DNA of 64,000 nucleotides from Boswellia sacra (Eukaryota; Streptophyta; Magnoliopsida; Sapindales; Burseraceae): the NCBI GenBank assembly GCA_013180625.2, contig SNVD02009890.1, positions 361,335 to 425,334 on the forward strand. Reading direction: 5' to 3'. Numbering within the stretch: the stretch's first letter is position 1; every line of letters starts with the position of its first letter. Below the pieces are notes generated by a model. It worked only from the letters and a program-made list of their open reading frames with translations, ran no database searches and was not told the origin of the DNA. The position numbers and the translations under genes are program-made. Positions 45,668 to 57,844 of the stretch are shown one piece after another.

Positions 45668-46622
45668 ACAACCACCATATAAACCAAATCGGGCAAAAAA
45701 TTAAGAAGACTAGCATTGTAAATGAACTCACAAATCAGGAAAAAACAATCCAAATTGGGCTATTAAATGGAGGCGGCCAACGCACGCGAATAGCACGGCT
45801 GTAGGAGATGCCTCCATCCCATCCCATCTGTTGTCGATGACAACAACTCCCAAGCTCGAGACACAGAGAGAGACGAGAGGGAGCTTTGCGTTTAAGGAAC
45901 GAGAGGCGAGAGAAGACGGAGAGTGAGGGAAGTTATTAATTTATTATTATAAATAGTTGTTCATTTTTATTTTATTTTATTTTATTTTTATCAAAACTTA
46001 TGACAATGTTATATTATTTGAAATAAAATTTAATTGAGATTTTTAATTCCTTAATTTTTTACAAAAATATTTTAAATAATGTGATTTCATTATAAAATAA
46101 TTTTATTTATTTCATGCAATTCTCAAGTTAAAAATGATTTTCTATAATTTAATATTTAAAGTTTATTATTTTTATGTAGACAATAATATTATTTTTATTT
46201 AAATATTATTAAATATTATTTTATTAATTTTATAAATTAAAAATAAAATTTTATTAGTTAATTAATATTCTTATATTTTAATTTCTTTATTTTATTTAAA
46301 TTTAAATATTAAATCAATGTAATTTTCTTATTTGTAATTTTATTTCATTTGTTTTAAGATTTTATATATTTCTTCACAATTTGAAGAATTAATTTATAAA
46401 TAAATACATTTTGCAACATGCACAAGTTGCACGTTGCGAAATTGTACCTTTTTCGTTGCACGTTGCGATATGTACCTTTTCGCAACGTGCAGTCAATGTA
46501 CGTTGCTGAATATACCATTTTGCAACGTGCAATCAATGCACGTTGCAGAATGTACCATTTCGCAACGTGCATTAATGCACGTTGCGAAAAGCCTGTTGTT
46601 GTAGGCTCTTTTTCTTCTAGTG
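45668..46622. mobile_element. CACTA-like transposon right end with subterminal repeats
   Basis: Ends with CTTTTTCTTCTAGTG (46608-46622), the reverse complement of a CACTAGAAGAAAAAG terminus. Just inside it, 46420-46590 holds alternating CGCAACGTGCA and TGCACGTTGCG units, about eight in all, as expected of CACTA subterminal repeats. The left end is missing; the left limit shown is simply the SIRE LTR edge. The rest (45700-46400) is AT-rich without a gene. Confidence 0.7.
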
Positions 46623-47022
46623 GAGCTTTCAGGGTAAAATCTTCCATCACACTTTCATGATCTTTAAGCAATCTATAATACTTCATAAAGTCATTTTCTT
46701 AAATTACAAATACAATCTAAATACAAATAAATATATATGATATGATCATTGAAGGAAATAAATAATATAATTAAAAATAAATTAGGTAGATCATACATAA
46801 TTCAACTGTTGATGCATGAATTTACCCTATATTATTTTTGTAGTACTCAATATAATTTAGCATGCATCATTAACTTTAGATAATGCTGATAGTTGAAAAT
46901 TATTTAATCCCAAGATAATTGAAATAAAATAAACAATATAAGATAAGTGATTTCTTTTATAAGTAAGATACACAAGATGCAACACTTCTAACGTACTTGT
47001 GACACCTAGATATCATGACTGT
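46623..47022. other. Short intergenic piece, possible old coding scrap
   Basis: A minus-strand reading near 46625-46690 (FMKYYRLLKDHESVMEDFTL) looks protein-like but is too short to identify. Nothing else seen. Confidence 0.3.
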
Positions 47023-47777
47023 CGGTGGCAGACCCAGAAGTTTGTGGGAGAGGGGGCATCTTATGTATTTTAACATTTATAATTTACTTGATAAGACTTA
47101 ATGTAAGAGAATTTATTAAAAAAATAATAGAAGTATATTAAGATAATAGAACATTAGAATTGTAACGGTTCAAAATTATAATTTATAAATAGTGTTAATT
47201 TTCTTTGAACTTGATCTCATCAAAAAAGCAGATTTTCTTTCAAAACTTTTGTTTGTAATTGTTCGAAGAAGATTATTTTATAATATATTATGTTTTGTTA
47301 AAAAAAACTACAAATAAATGAAATAAAATAAAAATCTCACACATAATTTTTTATGATATTTAATTTTATTAAAAATTATAAAAAAGATTTAGCAATTATC
47401 AGTCATCAAGATTTTCAAATTTATGCTCTTCTAGTAAAAATTAATTAATTTTTTAAGACTATAAAAGAAAACATAAAGAGAAACATATAATTTATGTCAA
47501 ACTAAATAAATAAGAATTAAAAAATCTAAAATTCTTAAATGAATAAAATAGTAAAATTCAATTAAATTATTATATAAACTTATATTGTTGCTTGGATGAA
47601 AGTCTTTTATATGCAAAAGAGTTAAGAAAATGAAAAGATGATGTAAAACTTGAAATTAATTAAGTTTTTTAGTAAAAGGATATAAAAGTGACTATATAAA
47701 ATAAGGGGACTAGGACAAAGTTTTTAAATTTTGAAGGGACCTAGGCCCCCCTAAGTCCCTATGTAGGTATGCCATTG
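47023..47777. mobile_element. hAT-like non-autonomous element, 755 bp
   Basis: Flanked by ATGACTGT (47015-47022) and ATGACCGT (47778-47785), an 8-bp duplication with one mismatch. The ends are imperfect inverted repeats (left CGGTGGCAGACCCAG... with AGGGGGC; right, reverse-complemented, CAATGGCATACCTAC... with AGGGGGGCC). The interior is AT-rich and noncoding. Confidence 0.65.
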
Positions 47778-47785
47778 ATGACCGT

Positions 47786-48331
47786 TAATCATTATTTTTT
47801 AAATTATTCATATGCATTAGATTAAATTTTATTTTAAAAAAATTAAATTGAGTATATTTAGAAAAGGAATATTTTAGGTTCATATAGCTTCATCCTTAAT
47901 CTAACTGTTAGAATAAAACTAATCAAAGTATATTATATACAAAAGTTAAAGGGTTAGTTTTAAGACATCTTAAATTTATTACTTTAATTAGTTTAAAACT
48001 CATGGTGTAACTAAAATTGTAAATTTACCATATAACGTTATATGTTTAAAATATATGTATATATGTGCGTGTGTGTGTAATTATAAATTAATGAATTTTT
48101 AGAATAGAATAAAAGGATAGATCTTAGAAATAGGTATCCACCTTCCAAGACCAAATCAAGAAAAAAAAGGAAAAAAACAAAAAGGTTATGTAAGATTTGA
48201 AACTATACCAAGTTCGGTATTTAATACCAATGTTCTTCCTAATAGTTATATCAATGGTATCCAAGGATACAAGATCACACATAACCTACCAAATAATTGA
48301 TATCATGATCTACAGAATTTATTGTTTGAAT
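47786..48331. other. AT-rich intergenic interval
   Basis: No gene seen. Contains a short TG-rich tract near 48062-48080. Ends with TGAAT (48327-48331), the target-duplication copy of the next element. Confidence 0.5.
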
Positions 48332-48937
48332 TGTTGGGCAAAATTTAGGACATATTTCCCTTTTTTAGGATCGATGAGAGTGACAATGCGAAATATAAGT
48401 GGAAAAATAACACACATAATTTTACGTGGTTCACCCAAATAGACTATGTCCACGGACTACTGCATATCTTTCACTATAGGGAGAAAAATAATACAAGTGT
48501 TTAAAAATACTAAACACACACATCCAAATCCTAAATACACCCAAAGAATAATTCCCACAAGTATTCTTTACAAGAGTGAATTTTTTCGTCACGCTTTCTT
48601 TCTTTTCTCTCTCGCTTTCAGTCTCTTCTTTTCTTCTCACTTAGATGTGCTTCCTCTTCACATTTTTGGGACACAATTGGGAGGAGAGGCTAGAGCTCTA
48701 TTTATAGAGCCAAGTTTCATGCATCTCGGTCAAATATTAGGTATGGTGTTAGGCAGCCAAACAAGTTTCATGCATCTTAGTCAAACATTTAATTGCTTGT
48801 TTCACATGGATAACTGGTGATGATTATCTAGAATTGTTTGTGTCTAGATGGATGGTGGAGAAAGGATCTTCACATTAGAGAGTTCATATGGAAGATGAAA
48901 AACATGTCTAAATGATGCCTACCCCATTTGACCAACA
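48332..48937 (-). repeat. 3' LTR of the Tork-type element
   Basis: 606 bp, TG...CA. Followed at 48938-48952 by the complement of its polypurine tract (ATCTCCCACTTGAAG). Confidence 0.92.
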
Positions 48938-49217
48938 ATCTCCCACTTGAAGACTAATTTCAATATGTCTTTACACCTAGATCAATGCAGCATTTTTAAC
49001 TTCGTCTTTCTATGCTAGCAGACCAACTGAAGTTGAGCATAACTTTAGTTTATCAATACACCATCTTTGTCATCATGGTTGCCCGATTTTAAGTTCCCTA
49101 AATCTTTTTAAGTTTTAAAATCCCATCTTCTAGAAGTGAACAAATGAAATGATACCGCACTTCTCTGTGCTTTGTTCTGAAAAGGAAAGACAGATTCTTT
49201 GCCAAGTGAATTAGACC

Positions 49218-51890
49218 TTAATTGTCATTGTGTAATATACTCTTCTCTTGCTTATAGCTTAGTTCTTCTGAGAAAGATTGCAACCAAATCATCTCTTTGC
49301 TAGCTTCACTTATGGCAATATACTTTGCCTTAGTAATGGAAATAGCAACTATCTTTTGCAATTTAGAGATCCAACTAATTACTATATTACCCAAGTTGTA
49401 AAAATATCCAGTGGTACTCTTTTTGCCATCAATATCTTCTACCACATCAGCATCTACAAAGCCTTGCAATCTAATGTTTGACTTTCTGAAACACAACGCT
49501 GAATCTGCAGTACCTCTCAAGTATATAAGAATCCAATTCATTACTTCCCAATGTTGTTTGCCTGGATCATTCATGTATCTACTCATAACTCCCACTGCAT
49601 GTACAATGTCTGGTCTGGTACAGACCATGACATACATAAAAGTGCTAATAGCTTAAGCATAATATGAGCTCGCACTTACTCTGTAGTAGGTGACTGACAC
49701 ATCCAAAAAAGATTATCTTCCAAGCATAGAAGTGTCGAAGTAATAAATCCAGTAAGACCGAGGTCGATCCATGAGGAAGGAAATTTAGCGGTATAAACTA
49801 AAAGATGAGCAAATATAATATGACCAATTTAAATAAATAACAAGATAATATTAACAAATATAAGTAAAGATGGTGGGCAGTACTACCGACCATTCAAATG
49901 TAAAAAAAAAAAGGTGGTAAAACCTACCAAAGCAAATGAAGGAACAATTTCGTAAGTAGTAAACAATAATACTTAAAATATACGAGTAAGAAAAATTGAC
50001 ATAATAATGATGAAAGCTAAGGTTAGAGGATCTGTCCTTAATATGTCAAATAAGGATAAATAACCCAATTATAACTCAATTGGAATCCACACATCATTGA
50101 GGTTCCAATGGGAAGATATATCATTTAAGCTCATTTTAATTATATGAATTATATTTTTTTGATTACCAATATTTATACCACTTCTTATAAATGGGTTCAA
50201 GCATCTAATGTGTCAATCACCATATGTCTACAACAAATCAGAGTTCCTAACTAGACTTGTGTTGGTAAGGAAGAACCATATGACATCTAGAAAGGATCTA
50301 AGTATTTGATGTGCCAATGATTGTCCACAATGGATCAAGACCTCCACTTTATGAGTGGTGTCAAGATTGATAGGGAAACAAATATAAATCATTTAAAATA
50401 AATAACAAAAGATCATGATTATTAGACACATATCAAAGGGTTAGAAAATCATTATTCTCAAATCAAGGGTTTCACCCTTTCACCTTAGCAAAAGAGAATT
50501 TAGCAAGACATTATGAAAGAAAGAAAATAATTACAAGAAAATGAAGATTTATTAATAACATTAAGAAAACAAGACACAAGAAAGAAAAACACAATAATAA
50601 GCGATTCTAGCCAAAGCCAAGATACCCTAATAGGTCACAATGCACCTATATTTATAGATACATTCGGGCGCAAAATTGTTAAATTACAAAGGATAATTGT
50701 AAAATATCTTGTTGACAATTTGGATCATCATGTGCACCAACTTTGATCACCAATTTTGGCATCAAAATATTTAGTATTTTGATCACAAGTTTTCATAAAA
50801 ATTGTAGATATTTTTCTCAGCTTTCTAGAACATCTTGATTCATACAATTTGGATATGTATATCAAAAGATATGGTTAAACTATGGAGGTGTGGTCAGGCT
50901 GGCCTGAAATTGTAAATGCCACTTTAAGCCCATTTTTGGTCTGCTAAAAGCTTGAATTTCATGATGCTTTGAGATACAATCTTCAAGATGATTTAACCAG
51001 TTTTTCAACAAATCAAGATTTGCACCATTCTGATCTATAAATCGAAAGTTATGCGCATTTTACTGAACCTATAATAAAAACTAAAATTAAGATGAAGTTA
51101 ATTCAAAAGGTGCAAAGACTATAAATATGCTTAAGTTGAGGAATTTAATGACACTATTAATGCAATATGATGAATTAAGCTCTTATTAAGTATACAGATT
51201 TAAGTGTTCATTAGTGATAGTTCCTTAGATAGCTTGAAATGACTAGCCAATAGAGTACTAACTTTTTTGCCTTGTCCATGTTGAATCTGCTCAACACTTT
51301 CTTTACATACTCCTATTGTGACGGCTTCAAAACATCACGGTCTCTAGTAATTCTCATCCTAAGGATTTGTTTGGCAATAGCCAAATCTGTTATAGCAAAA
51401 TGTTTAGACAACTCAATTTTCAGATTATCAATCTTCTCTTTGCAAGCACCTTCAATTAAGATAGCATCAACATAAAGTAGTAAAATGACATAGGAGTCAT
51501 CAAAGTTCTTCACATAGCATCAATGATTCGCTTGGCACCTTAAGAACCTGTTACTACACATGAAATTGGTAAACTTCTTGTACCATAGTCTAGGCGGTTG
51601 TTTGATACCACACAAGCTCTTTTGCAGTTTCCACACCCATTTCTTCTTTCCTTGTACTTTAAAATCTTGTGGCTGTATCATGTAAATTTCTTCATCCAAA
51701 TCACCATGAAAAAATGTTGTCTTTACATTCAACTATTCCAAGTGCAAGTCTTCCTTTACCACTAACCTAAGCACTACTCCAATGGTGGTTAGTTTAACCA
51801 CTGTAGAGAAAATCTCAATATAGTCGATGCCTTCTGTTTGTTAAAAACCTTTCACGACTAGCTTCTATTTGTATCTTATCTACCATCATG
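49218..51890 (-). pseudogene. RT and RNase H of the Tork-type element, interrupted
   Basis: RT pieces on the minus strand: VKTTFFHGDLDEEIYMIQP near 51670-51725, SLCGIKQPPRLWYKKF near 51560-51610 and VILLLYVDAILIEG near 51440-51485 (the YVDD site reads YVDA), then KQILRMRITRDRDVLK. The frame then reads toward a LSKE segment near 51225, where a solo LTR is inserted, and resumes near 49690 with a PTTE-like segment. RNase H continues with MVCTRPDIVHAVGVMSRY, DIDGKKSTTGYF and ISITKAKYIAISEASKEMIW down to 49218. The catalytic metal-binding residue at YVDD and the STTEAEY block are mutated, and several stops occur. Confidence 0.85.
49695..51213 (-). mobile_element. Solo LTR of an Athila-like Ty3 element
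   Basis: About 1519 bp of noncoding DNA interrupts the copia coding region. On the minus strand it ends ...GGATGTGTCA, preceded by CATGGATCGACCTCGG and TTACTTCGACACTTCTATGC, a layout like the U5 end of the Athila-like LTR at 2735-4156. Flanking 5-mers GTGAC (49690-49694) and GTGAT (51214-51218) match at four of five positions. Taking one flank copy away lets the copia frame read on through the junction, which supports the boundaries. The start reads TA rather than TG, a likely mutation. Confidence 0.7.
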
Positions 51891-51895
51891 TTCAT

Positions 51896-53978
51896 TAGAG
51901 ATGGCAATTTGCCCCGCGGGTCCGGGGCCCCAGTGTGCCCCACCGGGTCTGGGGCGGGGCAAGACCCGTTAAAAAAATATTTTGGGGCGGGTCCGGGGCA
52001 AACAAATTTTGCCCCGGCCGGGGCGGGTCCGGGTCCGGGGCAAGGCTCTTGGACCCGTTGACCCGCCCCGCCCCGCAAGATATAGGGGTGCATTTGTAAT
52101 ATTTTAAACTATTAGGACTGTCAAATAATTTTTTAGGTTATATTTGTTAAATTTTTCATATATATGAATTCTTAATAATTTTACAAATAATAAAAATACT
52201 TTAATAAAAGTTATATTTTACTTAATAATTAACATCTTTAACATCAATTTGATCATGTTATAATGACAAATAAAATATTTTGTATTTTATGGTAATTAAA
52301 TTTGTATAATATATACAATCTTTATATATATTATTAAGTACTAATTGAATTATTACAATATTAGCAATATTATTTTCAAAATGTATACCTTTCATATAAT
52401 CAATATATTATTTTTTAAATATGTAAATAGAAAATGATGAAAACAATTTTATAACCTTAAATATATCATTTATCGTAATTTAAATTAATTACTTAGATTA
52501 TTAATGTTTCATAAATATATATAATGTTAATTAATTGGCATATGTCAATCATATTTTACTATTATTAGATTGAAATTAAATTAACATGCTATTAAAAAAT
52601 TATTTAATTGTATTATCAATTATTTGAAAAATTATCAATTAATTAATTTACAAGCAATAATACGCATTTTACATTATTTCTAATAGTGTATGTAATATTA
52701 TTACTAATAAAATCAAATGGTAATTAATGATAATTAAATATTTGTATTTTATAGTAACTAAATTTGGATAATATATACAATCTTGATATAGATTACTAAG
52801 TAATAATTAAATTATTACAATATTAACAATATTATTTTTAAAATGTATACTTTTAATATAATCAATATATTATTTTCTATATATGTAAATAAAAATATAA
52901 TAAAAATAATCTTAGAACCTTTAATATATGATTTATCGTAATTTAAATTAATTAAGTAAATTGTTAATATTTTATAAATATATATAATGTTAATTAATTG
53001 GTATATATCATTCATATTATTACCATTACTATATTAAAATTAAATCAACATGCTATTGAAAATTTATTTAATTATATTATCAACTATTTAAAAAATTATT
53101 AATTAACTAGTTTACAATCAATAATACACTTTTAATATTATTTCTAATAGAGTATGTAACATTATTACTAATAAAAAATCAAATGGTAATTAAATATTTA
53201 TATTTTATAATAATTAAATTTGTGTAATATATACAATATTACAATCTTGATACAGATTACTAAATACTAATTAAATTATTACAATATTATCAAGATTATT
53301 TTGAAAATGTATACTTTTAATATAACCAATATATTATTTTCTAAATATATAAACAAAAAATGATAAAAATAGTCTTATAACCTTAAATATATGATTTATC
53401 GTAATTGAAATTAATTAATTAAATTATTAATGTTTTATAAATATTTATAATATTAACTAATTGACATATGAATATGCCAATCATATTATTACTATTATTA
53501 TATTGAAATTAAATCAACATGTTATTTAATTATATTACCAACTATTTGAAAATTTGTCAATTAATTAGTTTATAATCAATAATATACTTTTAACATCATT
53601 TCTAATAGAATATGTAACATTATTACTAATAAAATTAAATAATAATATACAAACATTTTGATTTTAGTTTGAAGATATATTATTTTTATGATTATTAAAA
53701 AATGATCATAATTATAAATAATATGATGCAAAATTGAGAATGAAGTTATTTGTAAATATGTAAATATTATATGAGGATGAGATTGCAAAAAGTATAAATT
53801 TTATAGGGATGTAATTGTAAAAATATAAATATTTAGGGGCGGGGCGGGGCGGGTCTGGGTCTCCTCAAATTTTTTTTGCCCCGTAACGGGGCAGGGCGGG
53901 GCAAAAATTAGTTGAACGGGGCGGGGATGGGTACCGGCCGCCCCGGACCCGCCCCGCCCCGCCCCATTGCCATCCCTA
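51896..53978. mobile_element. hAT-like element, 2083 bp, GGGGC-rich ends and tandem-repeat core
   Basis: A perfect 8-bp TSD ATGTTCAT lies at 51888-51895 and 53979-53986. The terminal inverted repeats start TAGAGATGGCAAT (left) and, reverse-complemented, TAGGGATGGCAAT (right). The outer about 190 bp on the left and 140 bp on the right are packed with CCCGCCCC / GGGGCGGGTCCGGGG units. The core is AT-rich and made of three tandem units of about 455-460 bp (starting near 52312, 52771 and 53227 with AATATATACAATCTT/ATT). No transposase is seen. The end motif TAGGGRTGGSAAT is shared with the element at 25905-26823. Confidence 0.9.
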
Positions 53979-53986
53979 ATGTTCAT

Positions 53987-55724
53987 CCTTAGTCCGACAA
54001 AACCCATTTATTCTGTAAGGCCCTTTTTCCTTTTGGTAGCTTGGCCAATGTCCATGTATGATTGGATGACAATGAAACCATCTTATCCTGTATGGCTAAT
54101 TCCCACTTCATTGATTCATCAGCCTGCATGGCTTCTTCATAACTCTATGGTTGTCTTTTGTCAGTTAATAGTATATAGTTCAAAGAATAGTAGTATCTCG
54201 GAGATGGTTAGTATTTCTTCTAGATCTCCTGAGATTAAGGTCACATGCATATCCTGATGCGCTTATGGGGCTATGATTTCTTGGTTGTCATGATTACTAT
54301 TATCTGTATCAGTCACTGGAATATTTCCTAGTGGAATCACTTTAAACTTCTTAGTACCAAGATCTGTGCTCTCTAAATTTGTTCTCGATCTATCTTTATA
54401 CAAGGCATCTTTATTAAAAACCACATCCTTATGTCTAATAACCTTTGGTTTTGGTCATCCCAAAAACGATAACCAAACTCGGTATCACCGTAGCCGATGA
54501 AAAAAACACCTTTTAGACTTAGCATCAAGCTTATTCCTAGCAGTAGTATCAATGTAAATGTATGAAACACAACCAAACACTTTCAGGAAAAAAAAAGATT
54601 TACCTTTCTGCTGCTCCAGAACTCTTCTGGTATTTTGAAGTTCAATGGTATAGAAAGACCTCTATTGATCATTTAGGGTGTGGTGCTAATAGCCTTAGCC
54701 CAAAGCATCTTGGGCAATCCTTAGGCAATCTAGCATGCAATCTTAAGCTCCTAACATGCTCATTTAGAGTTCTACTTATCCTTTCAGCTACACCATTCTG
54801 TTGAGATGTTTGAGGAATGGTTTTCTCCATCTTGATGCCATGTTCAACATAAAATCATCTAAAGTCTGCATCTATGTATTCACCTTTATTGTCTTACCAC
54901 AGGCACTTCACCTTTTGATTTGTTTCATTTTCAACCAGTGCTTTCTACTTTTGAAAACATCAAAGACTTCAGACTTCTGCTTTAAAAAATACACCCATTC
55001 CTTTTTTGCTTGTATTATCAATAAAAGTCATATAGTAGTTACAACCACCAACGGAAGAGACAGGAGAAGGTCCCCAAACGTTTACATGAACCAATTCTAA
55101 TTTTATTGCTTTTGGTTCTCTTCAAGCTTTCAAGAAGCTTACCCTTTTCTGTTTTTCGAAAATACAACCTTCACATAGTCTATGCTCAACAAGTTTCAAA
55201 CCCGGCAGCTTACCTTATGACTAAAGTATCTTCATTCCCTTTTCACTCATGTGCACCCAATAATGCCGCGAATCAGAATTAACAGTAAAATAAACAACTT
55301 TAATTGTATCTTTGCAACTGATAATGATGTAGAGTGTTCCAATTTTACTTCCTCGAGCTATAAACATGGCTCCTTTTTTGACTTTCCAAGAACCACCGTT
55401 AAACATCACATTATGCCCTTCACTGTCAAACTGACCAACTGAGAATAAGTTTTGCATCAACTTTGTTACGTGTCTCACCTTATGAATTTTTCAAACAGAT
55501 CCGTTTACCATCCTCAAACTGACATCACCAGTATCAATTATGTCTAACAGTTCTACATCCACAAGATACAACTTGCCATGATTTTCAGTGACATAGTTCT
55601 CCATGATCTTACTATGTACAGTAATATGAAAAGAGGCACTCGAATCCAACACCCAAAAGTCAATAAAATTATCAAGAGACAAGAGTAAAGCATCATGTAC
55701 CTCATCAATTGTCGCAGCATTCAT
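53987..55724 (-). pseudogene. Protease, integrase and RT start of the Tork-type element
   Basis: Minus-strand order: protease near 55490-55724 (FWVLDSSASFHIT), GAG-pre-integrase near 55221-55478 (MQNLFSVGQFDSEGHNVMF; WVHMSEKGMKIL), integrase core near 54760-55150 in several broken frames, and its C-terminus near 54420-54540 (IGYGDTEFGYRFWDDQNQ). The RT N-terminus follows near 53990-54250 and runs into the hAT-like insertion. Confidence 0.8.
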
Positions 55725-55773
55725 TTAGTCTTTCTTGTCATCATTCTGCTTAGGTGGTACTCTATAATTGCTT

Positions 55774-56440
55774 TTAAAGTGACCTTATCTTGCCACAATT
55801 CCAACATTCAATATTGCTCCTCCCGTTTCTAGATCTACTTCTACCATTCTTCAACCTTCCTCTGCCTTTACCTTTATTGGAATTCCTATCATAATTTTTA
55901 CCCCTATTTTCGACATTTAGAGTAAAATTAGCAACTGGGACTTCCCCTAAATGTCTCCTACGGATGTCTTCAACAAGAATTTTATCTCTAATTTCATTAC
56001 AAACTAGTTTTGCATTTCCTATAGGGTTGCTAACAGCTACTCTCATAGGTTCTCAACTATTCAATAATGAGAACAAAAGAATTAAGGTACAAACTTTATT
56101 ATCAATGAATTCCTACCGAACTCAATTATTTTTATAATCATATTGAATTTATTTAAATGATCAACTACAATATTTATCATTTTAAAATTAAATAGCTTTT
56201 TCATTGGGTATACCTTTTTGCTTATCGATGGCTTCTCATACATAGAAGATAAAGCCTTCATCAACCCTACAGTGGTCTTCTCCTTTGCAACATTAGGGGC
56301 AATGTTCTTTGACAGCGTCAAACGAATCGCCCCTAACACCTATCTATCAAGAACTTTTCAGTCCTCTTCCTTCATATCCACTGGTTATTGTACAGATTAT
56401 CCTCAATCTGTATCTTCCAAAAGGCATAATCTATGCCATC
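55774..56440 (-). pseudogene. Gag of the Tork-type element
   Basis: Reads from a DYAFWKIQIEDNLY segment near 56395-56440 through LGAIRLTLSKNIAPNVAKEK and ALSSMYEKPS (near 56235-56335) to a basic RGRLKNGRSRSRNGRS stretch and the first half of a zinc knuckle (CWNCGK, near 55790-55800). The first about 20 codons are lost at the junction with the LTR fragment at 56443. A stop and a frame change near 56380 and 56060 break it. Confidence 0.82.
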
Positions 56441-56442
56441 AG

Positions 56443-56880
56443 ATATTAGGTATGGTGTTAGGCAACCACACAAGTTTCATGCATCTTAGTCAAACATTTA
56501 ATTACTTATTTCACATGGATAATTGGTGATGACTATCTAGAATTGTTGGCTTCTAGATAGATGGTGGAGAAAGGATTTTTACATGGGAGAGTTCATGTGG
56601 AAGATGAAAAACATGTGTAAATGATGCCTACCCCATTTAACCAACAATCTCCCATATGAAGAATGATTTCAATCTATTTTCACACCTCAATCAATGCAAT
56701 AGTTTTTCCTTAGTCTTTCTATGCTAGCAAACCAACTAAAGTTGAGCATAACTTTAGTTTATCGATAGTCACCCTCTTTGTCATCATGTCTGCCGGATTT
56801 TGAGTTCCCTGAATCTTTTCAAGTTATAAAATCCCATTTTCTACAAGTGAACAAATGAAATCATGTCGTACTTGTATGTG
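56443..56880 (-). repeat. Misplaced partial LTR plus 3' internal sequence
   Basis: 56443-56646 matches the last about 200 bp (in + coordinates) of LTR 48332-48937, starting at ATATTAGGTATGGTGTTAGG. 56647 to about 56880 matches the internal sequence 48938-49165 that normally precedes the 3' LTR, including its purine tract. It is directly joined to gag on one side and to the 5' leader on the other. Confidence 0.85.
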
Positions 56881-57088
56881 CGAGGTCGAGCCCCAATCCT
56901 TTTTCACCAACCATTACTCTCAATCAAAATCCTGATTCACTATTCTATAAATAGTACTTTGTGAATAGTATCTCCATATATGTGACGAATACCATATATG
57001 TGAATAGTGCTACGAGAGCAGTATCACATATGTGAACTAATTAGTATCTGTATATGTACCTCTTATTGAACCAAGCTCTGATACTAGT
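56881..57088 (-). other. 5' leader and primer-binding site of the Tork-type element
   Basis: The PBS is at 57075-57086 (minus strand TAGTATCAGAGC, one change from the standard). The leader contains CATATATGTGAATAGT-like units repeated between 56940 and 57060, comparable with the TACTGTTCAC units in the leader of the copia element at 12261. Confidence 0.75.
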
Positions 57089-57688
57089 TGTTGGACAAAA
57101 TTTAGGACATATTTTTCCTTTTTAAGATCGATGAGAGTGGCAATGCGAAATAAAAACAGAAAAATAGCTCACACAATTTTACGTGGTTCACCCAAAACAC
57201 GGACTACTGTAGATCTTTTACTATAGGGAGAAAAATAATATAAGTATTTACAAACACTAAACACACACACCTAAATCCCAAATACACATACAGAATACTT
57301 ACTACAATTATTCTTTACAATAGTGAAGTTTTTCTTCACTCTTTCTTTCTTCTCTCCCTCCCTCTCATTCTTGTTTTGTTCTTCTCACTTGGATGTGTTT
57401 TTTTTTTTTCACATATTTGGGACACAATTGGGAGGAGAGGCAGGAGCTCTATTTATCGAGCCAAGTTTCGTGCATCATGGTCAAACATTAGGTATGGTGT
57501 TAGGCAACCGAACAAGTTTCATGCATCTTGGTCAAACATTTAATTTCTTGTTTCATATGGATAATTGGTGATGCTTATCTAGAATTGTTGGCTTCTAGAT
57601 GGAAAGTGGAGAAAAGATTTTCACATGGGAGAGTTAATATGGAAGATGAAAAACATGTCTAAATGATGCTCACTCCATTTGACCAACA
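57089..57688 (-). repeat. 5' LTR of the Tork-type element
   Basis: 600 bp, TG...CA; similar to 48332-48937 but visibly diverged, with short indels. Confidence 0.92.
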
Positions 57689-57844
57689 TGAATTGATGTG
57701 GTTTTTAAAGTTACAGATATCGATTTGATAAAAATTTAGTTTTAAAATTTTAATAAAAGGTATCATTAGAATATTGGGTATCGAGAATTTTTTTTTTCTC
57801 GAGGCAATCAATCTCACCCAATTGATAAAAACACATTTATTTTA

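Larger units (their letters stand above)
48332..57688 (-). mobile_element. Tork-type copia element with an internal extra LTR fragment
   Basis: LTRs 48332-48937 (606 bp) and 57089-57688 (600 bp) run, on the minus strand, TGTTGGTCAAATGG ... TTT(T)GTCCAACA or GCCCAACA. A perfect TSD TGAAT lies at 48327-48331 and 57689-57693. The primer site is at 57075-57086 and the polypurine tract AAGTGGGAGAT follows 48937. Gag, protease, integrase, RT and RNase H pieces occur in copia order on the minus strand but are heavily decayed. Two later insertions split it: a solo LTR (49695-51213) and a hAT-like element (51896-53978). A third, partial LTR plus its adjacent 3' internal sequence (56443-56880) sits between the 5' leader and gag. 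Confidence 0.93.

Noticed and set aside
48446..48820. 124-codon frame in the Tork-type LTR
   Set aside because: LTR sequence; the similar frames at 56218-56529 and 57323-57571 are just the other LTR copies.
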